A stretch of DNA of 64,000 bases from an uncultured Eubacteriales bacterium (GTDB taxonomy: Bacteria > Bacillota > Clostridia > Christensenellales > Borkfalkiaceae): contig CACXGN010000020.1 in the NCBI GenBank assembly GCA_902767225.1, forward strand, positions 154,765 to 218,764. Direction: 5' to 3'. Each line of letters opens with the position of its first letter. Within the stretch, counting starts at the first letter, position 1. The notes beneath the pieces are model-generated. The model was given only the letters and a program-made list of their open reading frames with translations, made no database searches and was not told the origin of the DNA. Of this stretch, positions 16,596 to 25,689 are shown one piece after another. The position numbers were made by a program, and so were the translations under genes.

Positions 16596-16645
16596 AACAG
16601 ACTTTATCAAAAATTAAAAATTAAAATAAAAAAGAGGTAATTAAA

Positions 16646-17932
16646 ATGAGTAAATATAGATTTGAAACTTTGCAACTTCACGTAGGTCAAGAACAGGCAG
16701 ACCCCGCAACAGATTCGAGAGCCGTTCCTATTTATCAGACGGCGGCATACGTCTTCCATAACGCGGAGCATGCCGCGGCGCGTTTCGGACTAACGGACGC
16801 GGGCAATATTTACGGCAGGCTTACTAACACCACGCAAGACGTTTTGGAACAAAGGGTAGCCGCGTTAGAAGGCGGCGTTGCCGCATTAGCGGTGGCGTCG
16901 GGTGCTGCGGCAATAACTTATACTGTTGAGGCACTCGCCCAAAAAGGAGACAACATAGTAGCGCAAAAAACTATTTACGGCGGAACCTATAACCTTTTAG
17001 CGCACACGCTTTCGAATTTCGGGGTAGAAACGACTTTCGTAGATATACATAATTTGGATGAAGTCGCCGCGGCAATAAAGCCCAACACAAAAGCAATATT
17101 TATCGAAACTCTCGGAAATCCGAGCAGCGATATTCCGGATATAGATGCACTTGCCGATCTTGCGCACAAAAATGATATACCGCTTGTAATAGATAACACT
17201 TTCGGCACACCTTATCTTATCCGTCCGATAGAACACGGCGCGGATATAGTGGTTCACTCCGCAACAAAATTTTTAGGCGGGCACGGAACAACGCTTGGCG
17301 GAATTATAGTCGATTCGGGTAAATTCGACTTTTTAAAGAGCGGAAAATTCCCGCAAGTTGCGGCGCCTAACCCCAGTTATCACGGCGTAAACTTCGCAAA
17401 GGTTGTAGGTCCCGCCGCGTTCGTAACGTATATCAGAGCGGTTATTTTAAGGGATACGGGGTCAGCCATATCTCCATTTAACGCCTTCCTTTTGTTGCAG
17501 GGAATAGAGACCCTTTCATTAAGGATAGACAGGCACGCCGAAAATACCGCAAAAGTAATAGAATTTTTGAAAAACAATCCGCAGGTTGAAAAAATAAACC
17601 ATCCTTCGCTCGAAGATCACCCACAGCACGAACTGTATAAAAAGTATTTTCCGAGCGGCGGCGGTTCGATTTTCACTTTCAATATCAAAGGCGGACGGGA
17701 AGAGGCGTTTAAGTTTATAAACGGGCTTGAAATCTTCTCGCTACTCGCCAACGTTGCGGACGTAAAATCGCTTGTTATCCATCCCGCTTCCACAACCCAC
17801 TCGCAACTGTCGGCAGAAGAACTTTCCGATCAGGATATCTATCAAAATACCATAAGGCTATCCATCGGAACGGAGCATATAGACGATATAATAGAAGATT
17901 TAAAAAAGGGTTTCGCCGCGGCGAAAAACTAA
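16646..17932 (+). CDS. metY: O-acetylhomoserine aminocarboxypropyltransferase (sulfhydrylase)
   Basis: A PLP enzyme of the Cys/Met metabolism family that makes homocysteine from O-acetylhomoserine and sulfide (or methionine from methanethiol). The 428-residue length fits MetY rather than the shorter MetB/MetC. The N-terminus FETLQLHVGQEQADPATDSR is typical, and the PLP lysine lies in HSATKFLGGHG (K208). LQGIETLSLRIDRH is also conserved. AAAGAGG precedes the ATG. No own promoter is clear; transcription may come from 15884 through the leader ORF. Confidence 0.93.
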   Translation: MSKYRFETLQLHVGQEQADPATDSRAVPIYQTAAYVFHNAEHAAARFGLTDAGNIYGRLTNTTQDVLEQRVAALEGGVAALAVASGAAAITYTVEALAQKGDNIVAQKTIYGGTYNLLAHTLSNFGVETTFVDIHNLDEVAAAIKPNTKAIFIETLGNPSSDIPDIDALADLAHKNDIPLVIDNTFGTPYLIRPIEHGADIVVHSATKFLGGHGTTLGGIIVDSGKFDFLKSGKFPQVAAPNPSYHGVNFAKVVGPAAFVTYIRAVILRDTGSAISPFNAFLLLQGIETLSLRIDRHAENTAKVIEFLKNNPQVEKINHPSLEDHPQHELYKKYFPSGGGSIFTFNIKGGREEAFKFINGLEIFSLLANVADVKSLVIHPASTTHSQLSAEELSDQDIYQNTIRLSIGTEHIDDIIEDLKKGFAAAKN

Positions 17933-17944
17933 AACAAAACAACT

Positions 17945-17974
17945 AAAAAGCCTGCGAAAATTCGCAGGCTTTTT
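17945..17974. terminator. Bidirectional intrinsic terminator
   Basis: AAAAAGCCTGCGAA / TTCGCAGGCTTTTT between the convergent metY and acyltransferase genes. Confidence 0.88.
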
Positions 17975-17989
17975 CTTACGATTTTTTGT

Positions 17990-19090
17990 TTAGTCGATAT
18001 TTTCGTTCTTGGTAAATTTTTTATTTAACCAACTGAAAAATTTATCTAAAATATTTTTGATTTTTAACGATAAGAAGGCGGTAAATCTGTGTATCGTTTC
18101 CTTGTAAATTATCGCAAGGATAAGCGAGCCTATAAACATACCTACTCCGCATACCAAAACGAATAAGTTAAGATATCCTACGCCGAATTTTTCGATTACG
18201 AAATTATAAAAATCCGCTCTCGCGATTATCCTTAAAAGATAGTTGGAGTGAATAATATAGATAAACAAAGTGCAAGACGAAATATAGTTTATAGTTTTAT
18301 TTACAAAGTCTAATTTGACGAACAAATTGAATAAAGAAACGGAGATCAATAATACGACGGGGGACGTAAGATAATTCACTTGGAAATTAAATCCGTAATT
18401 TGTTTCGGCTCTGTCTCTTATAAGAACGAGCGCGGCAAAAACAATAACCGATAAAACAAGAATTATTGCGTTAATTTTAACCGACTTGCAGAAATCTTTC
18501 ATATACAGTTTAACATAACCTATAATAAAATAAACGCAAATAAATCCTACAAGTTCATTATAAAATTTGTCAATCATGAAAAACGGAAGTATACCGAATA
18601 TAATTAAAATTCCGCAAACAAAAGAAAATAAGGTTATGCGGCTTACGTTTTTAATAATAAGGTTAAAAATAGGGTGAAGTAAGTAAACTATAACGTAAGC
18701 GACTACAAACCAGTTATTTATATAAACGTCCGGAAAAATTTGTCTGATAATTCCGCCTTGAATAGTTTTTCCGGCAGAGATAAAACCGATAAGAATAATT
18801 ATTGAAATAAAAGTCGAATCAAGTAAAATATTTACCGCTTTTTCAGTCTTTGTTTTAGTGCTGCCTATTAAAAACCATGCGGAACATATAATAAAAGTAA
18901 GATTACCTATATTGCCGCATTCGCCTATAACTTTTATCAAATATTTTAAAAACCCGCTCTGTTCAGCCGCGTGCGCATTTATAACGCCGCTTTGGGTTGC
19001 GTGAACAAGGCATATAAGCAACATCGCCAAAATTTTCAATAGTTCTATTCCCGAAGATCTGGGCTTTTTATTTATCAAAACTTCACTCAT
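17990..19090 (-). CDS. Acyltransferase-3 family integral membrane protein
   Basis: A 366-residue polytopic protein with about ten hydrophobic helices. SSGIELLKILAMLLICLVH at the N-terminus is the family's first helix with its conserved histidine. Such enzymes O-acylate cell-surface sugars or other extracellular substrates; the substrate here is unknown. AAGGAG lies before the start. It is monocistronic with its own promoter and is divergent from the CDF transporter. Confidence 0.82.
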   Translation of the reverse strand: MSEVLINKKPRSSGIELLKILAMLLICLVHATQSGVINAHAAEQSGFLKYLIKVIGECGNIGNLTFIICSAWFLIGSTKTKTEKAVNILLDSTFISIIILIGFISAGKTIQGGIIRQIFPDVYINNWFVVAYVIVYLLHPIFNLIIKNVSRITLFSFVCGILIIFGILPFFMIDKFYNELVGFICVYFIIGYVKLYMKDFCKSVKINAIILVLSVIVFAALVLIRDRAETNYGFNFQVNYLTSPVVLLISVSLFNLFVKLDFVNKTINYISSCTLFIYIIHSNYLLRIIARADFYNFVIEKFGVGYLNLFVLVCGVGMFIGSLILAIIYKETIHRFTAFLSLKIKNILDKFFSWLNKKFTKNENID

Positions 19091-19116
19091 AAAATTCTCC
19101 TTAGCGTAATATAAAA

Positions 19117-19145
19117 ATTTTATAATAAAATCTGATAAAAGTCAA
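19117..19145 (-). promoter_or_regulatory. Promoter of the acyltransferase gene
   Basis: On the minus strand TTGACT (19140-19145), 17 bp, TAAAAT (19117-19122). Confidence 0.7.
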
Positions 19146-19169
19146 TATAAGCAATTCTATATTTTTAAG

Positions 19170-19198
19170 TTGCAAAAAAAGGCGATAGGTAATATAAT
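19170..19198 (+). promoter_or_regulatory. Promoter of the CDF transporter gene
   Basis: TTGCAA (19170-19175), 17 bp, TATAAT (19193-19198), about 20 bp before the start codon. Confidence 0.72.
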
Positions 19199-19218
19199 AG
19201 TTCTATAAGAGGTGAAAT

Positions 19219-20340
19219 ATGGCAAAACAACCGATTTCAAGAGAAAAAAAGATAGTAAGGACGAGCTTTTTCGGAATAATCGCAAACTTCTTTTTGGCTG
19301 GTTTTAAGGCTGCGATAGGATTGCTGTCAAACTCTATTGCGATAGTTTTAGACGCGGTTAATAACCTTACCGACGCAATGTCTTCTACGGTTACGATAAT
19401 CGGCGCAAAACTTGCCGGTAAAAAACCCGATAAAAAACATCCTTACGGGCACGGCAGAGCGGAATATTTAAGCGCGCTTATCGTCGCGATGATCATTTTA
19501 TACGCGGGCATAACTTCTTTGATCGAATCGGTAAAGAAGATAATTACTCCGTCCGAGCCCGACTACTCCACAATAACCTTTATTATAATATCCGTAGCAA
19601 TTGTAGTTAAAATTTTACTCGGAATATATTTCCGCATAGTAGGTAAAAAAGTAAATTCCGATTCTTTGATAGGTTCGGGCAGCGACGCGTTAATGGACTC
19701 AATTTTATCCCTTTTTACTTTAATTTCCGCAGTAATTTTTATCTTTACCGGTGTTTCCACCGAAGCGTATTTCGGTATCGTTATATCGCTGTTCATCATA
19801 AAAACAGGTATATCGATGCTCCGTGTTTCCATAAGCAGAGTTATCGGCGAAAGGGTAGAAAAAGAAATCTCTACCGCGGTCAAAAAGACGATATCTTCCT
19901 TTGATGACGTATATGGCGCATACGATTTGATACTTAATAACTACGGACCTGATAAATATATGGGTTCCGTTCATATAGAAATTCCGGACACGTATACCGC
20001 CGAAAAAATCGACGAACTTACAAGGCAGATTCAAACGAAAGTATATATGGATCACGGGGTAATAATGACGGCGATAGGTATTTATTCGCTGAATACCAAA
20101 GACGCCGAGGCGGTGGAAATAAGGACGGAAGTTTCTAAAATAGTCCACTCCCATAAAAGCGTTTTGCAAATGCACGGATTTTACGTAAATAAAGAAACGC
20201 TTTTAATGAGTTTCGATATAATTTTGGACTTCGCCGATCCCGAAAGGGAAAAGACTTACGCCGAAATTTTCGACGAAGTAAAAGCAAAATATCCGCAGTA
20301 TAACTTGGTCATTACAATGGATATAGATTTCAGCGATTAA
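19219..20340 (+). CDS. Cation diffusion facilitator family metal transporter
   Basis: A 373-residue CDF protein with six transmembrane helices and a C-terminal cytoplasmic domain. In helix 2 the metal site reads LDAVNNLTDA (N48-x3-D52), and in helix 5 SDALMD gives D156-x3-D160. The absence of the histidine common in zinc CDFs resembles manganese-exporting members, so manganese is a reasonable but unproven guess. GKKPDKKHPYGHGRAEYLSAL is the conserved loop between helices 2 and 3. AAGAGG precedes the ATG. Confidence 0.9.
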   Translation: MAKQPISREKKIVRTSFFGIIANFFLAGFKAAIGLLSNSIAIVLDAVNNLTDAMSSTVTIIGAKLAGKKPDKKHPYGHGRAEYLSALIVAMIILYAGITSLIESVKKIITPSEPDYSTITFIIISVAIVVKILLGIYFRIVGKKVNSDSLIGSGSDALMDSILSLFTLISAVIFIFTGVSTEAYFGIVISLFIIKTGISMLRVSISRVIGERVEKEISTAVKKTISSFDDVYGAYDLILNNYGPDKYMGSVHIEIPDTYTAEKIDELTRQIQTKVYMDHGVIMTAIGIYSLNTKDAEAVEIRTEVSKIVHSHKSVLQMHGFYVNKETLLMSFDIILDFADPEREKTYAEIFDEVKAKYPQYNLVITMDIDFSD

Positions 20341-20366
20341 CAAAAATCGTTAAATTTTATAAAACG

Positions 20367-20396
20367 AAAAGGACGGTAAATATCCGTCCTTTTTTT
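20367..20396 (+). terminator. Intrinsic terminator after the CDF gene
   Basis: Stem GGACGG / CCGTCC with a T7 run. Confidence 0.85.
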
Positions 20397-20420
20397 ACGC
20401 CCGAAACGGGCAAATATTTC

Positions 20421-20693
20421 AAAAAAACCGTGCATCCGACGTCGACGTTATGCGCCGAAGCGTAAGCCTTACAGGTAACTACTCCAAAGCCACCTTATGG
20501 CACACGCGACCTTTCCGTTTAGTGCTGCTGCATCCCTGCTCTGACACGGTTCGCGGCGGCACGTTGCATAAGACCTTGGGATCAACGTCCCTTATAAAGC
20601 GCAGCCTTCCACACATAAAGCCTAAATCGGCATTCTGCTCCGCTAAGCGAATTGCGGACGACAGGGCATCGCTAACTCCCCGCATAGCACGGC
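20421..20693 (-). ncRNA. ffs: Signal recognition particle RNA, large bacterial type
   Basis: About 270 nt on the minus strand. The 5' end CCGTGC pairs with the 3' end GCACGG, which is followed directly by T7. The 5' part has the Alu-domain pattern of Bacillota SRP RNAs (GCGGGGAGTTAGCGATGCCC, then CCGCAATTCGC). The apical S-domain reads GTCAGAGCAGGGATGCAGCA, matching the conserved GUCAG and GCAGCA sides of helix 8. A near-consensus promoter ends about 7 bp upstream. The identity comes from these motifs and the closing stem, not from a covariance search. Confidence 0.92.
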
Positions 20694-20699
20694 TATATT

Positions 20700-20728
20700 A
20701 TTTTATCCCAAAAGAAAGAAAAATGCAA
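20700..20728 (-). promoter_or_regulatory. Promoter of the SRP RNA gene
   Basis: On the minus strand TTGCAT (20723-20728), 17 bp, TAAAAT (20700-20705); transcription would start near 20693. Confidence 0.8.
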
Positions 20729-20769
20729 CCGAATAATCGCAAAAATAAAAAAATTGTAGGGAAATTAAC

Positions 20770-20798
20770 TTTACAAAAAATATAATTATAGATATAAT
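20770..20798 (+). promoter_or_regulatory. Promoter of ileS
   Basis: TTTACA (20770-20775), 17 bp, TATAAT (20793-20798). Only about 30 nt separate it from the start codon, so there is no room for a T-box leader. Confidence 0.65.
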
Positions 20799-20832
20799 TA
20801 ATAAGTATTCAACTAAGGAGCAGAACAATTCC

Positions 20833-23800
20833 ATGTATGAAAAGGTAGACACTTCGCTTAATTTTTTAGACCGCGAAAAACAAGTATTGAAATTCTGGAA
20901 GGAAAATAAAGTTTTCGAGCAGAACGTTTCCGAGAACGAAGGTTCAAGGGAATTTACTTTTTACGACGGCCCGCCCACCGCAAACGGCAAGCCCCATATC
21001 GGGCATATTTTAACGCGCGTTATAAAAGACATTATTCCGCGCTATCACGTTATGAAAGGCGAGCATTGTTTAAGAAAGGCTGGCTGGGATACGCACGGTC
21101 TTCCGGTTGAACTCGAAGTAGAAAAATCTTTGGGGATAGACGGAAAACAAGAGATTGAAAAATACGGGATCGAACCGTTCATAAAAAAATGCAAAGAAAG
21201 CGTTTGGAAATATAAGAGCGAATGGGAAAAGATGAGTGACCGTGTGGGCTACTGGGCTGACATGGAAAACCCATACGTTACTTATGACGATAAATATATC
21301 GAATCCGTTTGGTGGGCTATTAAGACCATCGCGGATAAAGGGCTTTTATATAAAGGGCATAAGATTGTGCCGTATTGTCCGAGATGCGGAACGGCGCTCT
21401 CTTCGCACGAAGTTGCGCAAGGCTATAAAGACGTTAAAGACGTATCCGTATTCGTAAACTTTAAGATCAAAGGCAGGGAAAACGCATATTTCTTGGCGTG
21501 GACCACCACTCCGTGGACTCTTCCCTCTAACGTAGCCCTTTGTATGAATGAAAAGGAAAACTACGTAGAGTTAAAGGCGGAAGACGGCAAGATCTATATT
21601 TTAGCCGAAGCGTTGGCTCCTTCGCTCTTTGAAAATTACGAGACGCTTTCCGTTAAAAAGGGTAAAGAATACGAATATACCGAATACGAACCCTTATTCG
21701 ACTATGCCAAAGGCACGTTCAGAGAAAAGGCGTATTTCGTCGTTTGCGACGATTACGTTACTTTAACCGATGGCAGCGGTATAGTTCATATCGCGCCCGC
21801 GTTCGGTGAAGACGACGCAAGGGTCGGCAGAACTTACGGGCTCCCGTTCGTTAAACTTGTCGACGATAGGGGCAAGATGACAGAAGAAACGGGCGACCTT
21901 AAAGGGCTTTTCGTTAAAGACGCGGATAAAGTCGTTATAAAAATGTTAAAAGAAAACGGTCTCTTATTTAAAGAACTTCCGTTTACGCATAGTTATCCTT
22001 TCTGTTGGAGATGCGACACTCCGCTACTTTACTATGCAAGAAGCAGTTGGTTTATAAAGATGACCGCTGTTAAAGACAGACTTCTTGCCGCGAACGATTC
22101 TATCAACTGGATACCCGAAACAATTAAAAAGGGTAGAATGGGCAACTTCCTTGAAAACGTTATCGACTGGGGGCTTTCTCGCGAACGTTACTGGGGCACT
22201 CCGCTACCCGTTTGGGTATGTAATAAGTGCGGTAAAGTTCACGTTATAGGAAGCAAGGCGGAACTTAAAGAACTTTGCCATATAGACGGGGATATCGAAC
22301 TCCACCGTCCGTATATCGATAACTGCACGTTCGATTGCGATTGCGGCGGAACTTTCGTCCGCGAAAAAGAAGTTATCGACTGCTGGTTCGATTCGGGCTC
22401 GATGCCGTTTGCACAGTATCACTATCCCTTTGAAAATAAGGAACTTTTCGAAAGTCATTTCCCTGCGGACTTTATTTCCGAGGCTATCGACCAAACGAGA
22501 GGTTGGTTCTATACGTTGCTTGCGATTTCTACGTTGCTTTTCGATAAAGCGCCATTTAAAAACTGTATCGTTTTAGGGCACGTTAACGATAAAAACGGTA
22601 TCAAGATGAGTAAGCATAAAGGTAACGTCGTCGATCCGTGGAGTATTCTCGATAAACAGGGTGCGGACGCAGTTCGGTGGTATTTCTATACCGGTTCCGC
22701 TCCGTGGCTACCTTCGAGATTTTACGAAGAAGCGGTATCCGAGGCGCAGAGAAAGTATATGGGCACGCTTTGGAATACTTATGCGTTTTTCGTTTTATAC
22801 GCCGATATCGATAAATACAATCCGTCGGAATATAATCTTAAAGATTGCAAACTCAATTTGATGGACAAGTGGATACTCTCTAAACTCAACACGCTCGTTA
22901 AAACTGTCGATAAAGGGCTTTCCGAATACGATATATTCGATAGCGCAAGGGCTCTTTCCAACTTTGCCGACGAACTATCCAACTGGTATGTCCGCCGCGG
23001 TAGGGAAAGATACTGGGGGCACGGCATGAACGACGATAAGGCGGCGGCATACACCACGCTTTACACGGTTTTGGTAACGCTTGCAAAACTTACCGCGCCG
23101 TTCACTCCGTTTATGGCGGAATCCATCTACCGTAACCTTGTTCCGAATTTTTATTCTGACGCGCCCATATCCGTTCACCTTTGTTCTTTCCCGATAGCGG
23201 ACGAAAGTTTGATCGACCTTAAACTCGAAAAAGATATGGGCGACGTTGAAGACGTGGTAGTTTTAGGCAGAGCGGCAAGAAATTCCGCCAACGTCAAAAA
23301 CCGTCAGCCGCTCGGCAAAGTTTTCGTATGCTCGGAAAGAAAAACGGTGTTTACCGACGAACTTTTGGAGATAGCGAAAGACGAATTGAACGTTAAAGAG
23401 ATAGAATATCTTGTGGACGCGTCTTCTTTCGTTAAATATATAATCAAACCGCAACTTAAAACTTTGGGGCCGAAATACGGCGCTAAACTCGGCAAGATAA
23501 GAAAACTTTTTGAAACGGCGAACACGGCAGAGATCGTTTCCACCGTTAAAAAGGGTGAAATTTATAAGACGGAATTCGAAGGCGATTCGTTTGAATTTGC
23601 GCTTGACGATCTTTTGATATCCAGCGAAAGCATGGAAGGATTTACCGCGGCGAGCGATAACGGAATAACCGTAGTTATCGATACGCATATCACTCCCGAA
23701 CTTAAAGCCGAAGGAATTGAAAGAGAGATAATTTCCAAAATTCAGTCAATGAGAAAGGAAGCGGGATTCGAAGTTACCGATAAGATAAACGTATATTACG

Positions 23801-23958
23801 AAACGTCTTCCGCCGATATAGAAAAAGCCTTTTCTTGCGGTGCGGATCTTAAAAAAGTCGTTCTTGCAAACAGCATAGAAAAGGGAAACGGCGAAGGATT
23901 TACAAAAGAACTCGACGTAAACGGCGAAAAAGCCGTAGTAACGATAGCAAAGGTATAG
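20833..23958 (+). CDS. ileS: Isoleucyl-tRNA synthetase, type 2 (eukaryote-like clade)
   Basis: A class I synthetase that charges tRNA-Ile in the cytoplasm. The 1041-residue length and the segment FYDGPPTANGKPHIGHIL, with RKAGWDTHGLPVE after it, belong to the IleS2 clade rather than the common bacterial IleS1. HIGH is at residues 55-58 and KMSKH at 591-595. The CP1 editing region contains WTTTPWTLPSN. DWGLSRERYWGTPLPVW is conserved. AAGGAG lies 12 bp before the ATG. It is followed one base later by a methyltransferase gene. IleS2 enzymes are often insensitive to mupirocin. Confidence 0.96.
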   Translation: MYEKVDTSLNFLDREKQVLKFWKENKVFEQNVSENEGSREFTFYDGPPTANGKPHIGHILTRVIKDIIPRYHVMKGEHCLRKAGWDTHGLPVELEVEKSLGIDGKQEIEKYGIEPFIKKCKESVWKYKSEWEKMSDRVGYWADMENPYVTYDDKYIESVWWAIKTIADKGLLYKGHKIVPYCPRCGTALSSHEVAQGYKDVKDVSVFVNFKIKGRENAYFLAWTTTPWTLPSNVALCMNEKENYVELKAEDGKIYILAEALAPSLFENYETLSVKKGKEYEYTEYEPLFDYAKGTFREKAYFVVCDDYVTLTDGSGIVHIAPAFGEDDARVGRTYGLPFVKLVDDRGKMTEETGDLKGLFVKDADKVVIKMLKENGLLFKELPFTHSYPFCWRCDTPLLYYARSSWFIKMTAVKDRLLAANDSINWIPETIKKGRMGNFLENVIDWGLSRERYWGTPLPVWVCNKCGKVHVIGSKAELKELCHIDGDIELHRPYIDNCTFDCDCGGTFVREKEVIDCWFDSGSMPFAQYHYPFENKELFESHFPADFISEAIDQTRGWFYTLLAISTLLFDKAPFKNCIVLGHVNDKNGIKMSKHKGNVVDPWSILDKQGADAVRWYFYTGSAPWLPSRFYEEAVSEAQRKYMGTLWNTYAFFVLYADIDKYNPSEYNLKDCKLNLMDKWILSKLNTLVKTVDKGLSEYDIFDSARALSNFADELSNWYVRRGRERYWGHGMNDDKAAAYTTLYTVLVTLAKLTAPFTPFMAESIYRNLVPNFYSDAPISVHLCSFPIADESLIDLKLEKDMGDVEDVVVLGRAARNSANVKNRQPLGKVFVCSERKTVFTDELLEIAKDELNVKEIEYLVDASSFVKYIIKPQLKTLGPKYGAKLGKIRKLFETANTAEIVSTVKKGEIYKTEFEGDSFEFALDDLLISSESMEGFTAASDNGITVVIDTHITPELKAEGIEREIISKIQSMRKEAGFEVTDKINVYYETSSADIEKAFSCGADLKKVVLANSIEKGNGEGFTKELDVNGEKAVVTIAKV

Positions 23959-23959
23959 T

Positions 23960-24826
23960 ATGAAAACTCCCGAGTGGAAAGACTATGCCGTTATAGCCAG
24001 CGGAGACGGATATAAACTCGAACGTTGGAAAAACGTGGTTTTGCTCCGTCCTGATCCGCAGGTCATATGGAAAACCGAAACGGATATGGAAAGGTATCCG
24101 AACCTTTCGGCAAAATATTTCCGTAGCGAAACGGGCGGCGGAAAATGGCAGTTTTATAAGCAAATTCCCGAAAGTTGGACAATTTCTTATAAAGACCTTA
24201 AATTTTTAATAAAGCCCATGGGGTTTAAACATACCGGTCTTTTCCCCGAACAGGCGGTAAACTGGGAAACCACGGCTTCCCTTATAAAAAACTCCGGTAG
24301 GGAAATATCCGTATTAAACCTTTTCGCATACACCGGCGGGGCGACCGTCGCTTGCGCAAAGGCGGGTGCGAAAGTTTGCCACGTGGACGCTGCAAAGGCG
24401 ATGGTAGAGCGCGCGAAGGAAAATTGCAAACTGTCTTCCGTTCCCGATGGCAACGTCAGATATATTGTGGACGACTGCAAGAAATTCGTCGAAAGGGAGA
24501 TCCGCCGCGGCAAAAAATACGACGCGATAATTATGGACCCGCCGTCTTTCGGCAGGGGTGCAAACGGCGAAGTCTGGAAATTAGAGACCGAACTTTTCCC
24601 ACTCGTAAAACTTTGCACGCAGGTTTTAAGCGACGATCCGCTCTTCTTTTTGATAAACAGTTACACCACGGGGCTTCAACCGCAAGTCATGAAAAACGTG
24701 CTTGATATTTTGATAGCGAATAAAAAAGGCGGCGTTGTCGACGCCTACGAAATAGGAATAAAAACCGAAGAAAAGGGCGTGATTTTGCCTTGCGGAAACA
24801 GCGCGATCTGGAAAATCGGGGAATAA
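23960..24826 (+). CDS. Class I SAM-dependent methyltransferase, RlmI-like
   Basis: A 288-residue methyltransferase. NLFAYTGGATVACAKAGA is the SAM-binding motif I, and IMDPPSFGRG is the motif IV found in the RlmI/RlmK group of rRNA cytosine or guanine methyltransferases. The N-terminal part lacks an obvious PUA domain, so the target is uncertain, although RNA is likely. It starts one base after the ileS stop and is followed four bases later by a pseudouridine synthase, giving an RNA-modification gene group downstream of ileS. Confidence 0.85.
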   Translation: MKTPEWKDYAVIASGDGYKLERWKNVVLLRPDPQVIWKTETDMERYPNLSAKYFRSETGGGKWQFYKQIPESWTISYKDLKFLIKPMGFKHTGLFPEQAVNWETTASLIKNSGREISVLNLFAYTGGATVACAKAGAKVCHVDAAKAMVERAKENCKLSSVPDGNVRYIVDDCKKFVEREIRRGKKYDAIIMDPPSFGRGANGEVWKLETELFPLVKLCTQVLSDDPLFFLINSYTTGLQPQVMKNVLDILIANKKGGVVDAYEIGIKTEEKGVILPCGNSAIWKIGE

Positions 24827-24830
24827 AAAC

Positions 24831-25541
24831 ATGGAAGAACTTAACATACTTTACGAAGACAATCATATAATCGTGGTTTTAAAGCCGCAAAATATCCCTT
24901 CTTGCGAAGACGAGAGCAAGGACAAAGACTTATTGTCGATGGTCAAAGACTATATAAAAGTCAAATATAATAAGCCGGGTAACGTATACGTAGGGCTCGT
25001 TCATCGCTTGGATAGACCTACCGGCGGAGTTATGGTTTTTGCCAAAAGTTCTAAGGCGGCGGCAAGACTTTCAGAGCAGATGAAAACCGGCGATTTCGAA
25101 AAGAGATATTACGCGGTTTTAGCAGGCGTTCCCAAAGAAGAAAAGGCTACTTTAACGCATTATATGAAGAAAAACGCGGTAAACAATATGGTATACGTTT
25201 GCCCGCCCACGGTAGAGGGGGCGAAGTTTGCCGAACTTGAATATACCGTTATCGAGCAGCATGGCGATATTTCTCTCGCCGATATAAAACTCCACACGGG
25301 CAGATCGCACCAAATAAGAGTGCAGATGAACGCGATAGGCACTCCGGTATACGGGGATATGCGTTACGGCGGCGAAAAGGCTAAAAAAGGTAAACTTGCG
25401 CTTTGGGCTTATTATCTTGCGTTTTCTCACCCGATTAGCAAAGAGCGTATGGTGTTCAGGGTTGAACCGCCGAAAGACGAAAATCCATGGACATTATTTG
25501 ATACGGAAAAATCCGTAACCATAATAAAACCGAACTATTAA
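24831..25541 (+). CDS. RluA-family pseudouridine synthase (no S4 domain)
   Basis: A 236-residue pseudouridine synthase. VHRLDRPTGGVMVFAKS carries the catalytic aspartate in HRLD, and HTGRSHQIRVQM is the second conserved motif. It begins straight at the catalytic domain (LNILYEDNHIIVVLKP), so the N-terminal S4 RNA-binding domain is absent. It is the last gene of the ileS operon before a terminator. The substrate, tRNA or rRNA, cannot be read from the sequence. Confidence 0.92.
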   Translation: MEELNILYEDNHIIVVLKPQNIPSCEDESKDKDLLSMVKDYIKVKYNKPGNVYVGLVHRLDRPTGGVMVFAKSSKAAARLSEQMKTGDFEKRYYAVLAGVPKEEKATLTHYMKKNAVNNMVYVCPPTVEGAKFAELEYTVIEQHGDISLADIKLHTGRSHQIRVQMNAIGTPVYGDMRYGGEKAKKGKLALWAYYLAFSHPISKERMVFRVEPPKDENPWTLFDTEKSVTIIKPNY

Positions 25542-25549
25542 AAGATAAG

Positions 25550-25571
25550 CGGCGGAATTTCCGCCGTTTTT
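25550..25571 (+). terminator. Intrinsic terminator of the ileS operon
   Basis: Stem CGGCGG / CCGCCG with T5. Confidence 0.82.
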
Positions 25572-25614
25572 GGCTTTTAAATTGTTTCAAAAATAAAAAA
25601 CTTGTCAAAGTAGA

Positions 25615-25643
25615 TTGACAAAGCATTATATTTAATGTAAAAT
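25615..25643 (+). promoter_or_regulatory. Promoter of the surface-protein gene
   Basis: TTGACA (25615-25620), 17 bp, TAAAAT (25638-25643). Confidence 0.78.
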
Positions 25644-25689
25644 ATTAAAAGTTATATAGTTTAAATAATAAGGAGTTTTTTCCGCATTT

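Noticed and set aside
16423..16645. SAM riboswitch before metY
   Set aside because: No SAM-I-like conserved core or terminator/antiterminator was recognised; the short Cys-containing ORF is the only notable element.
20450..20785. 111-codon plus-strand ORF
   Set aside because: It covers the SRP RNA gene on the other strand and its promoter; the protein reading has no motif.
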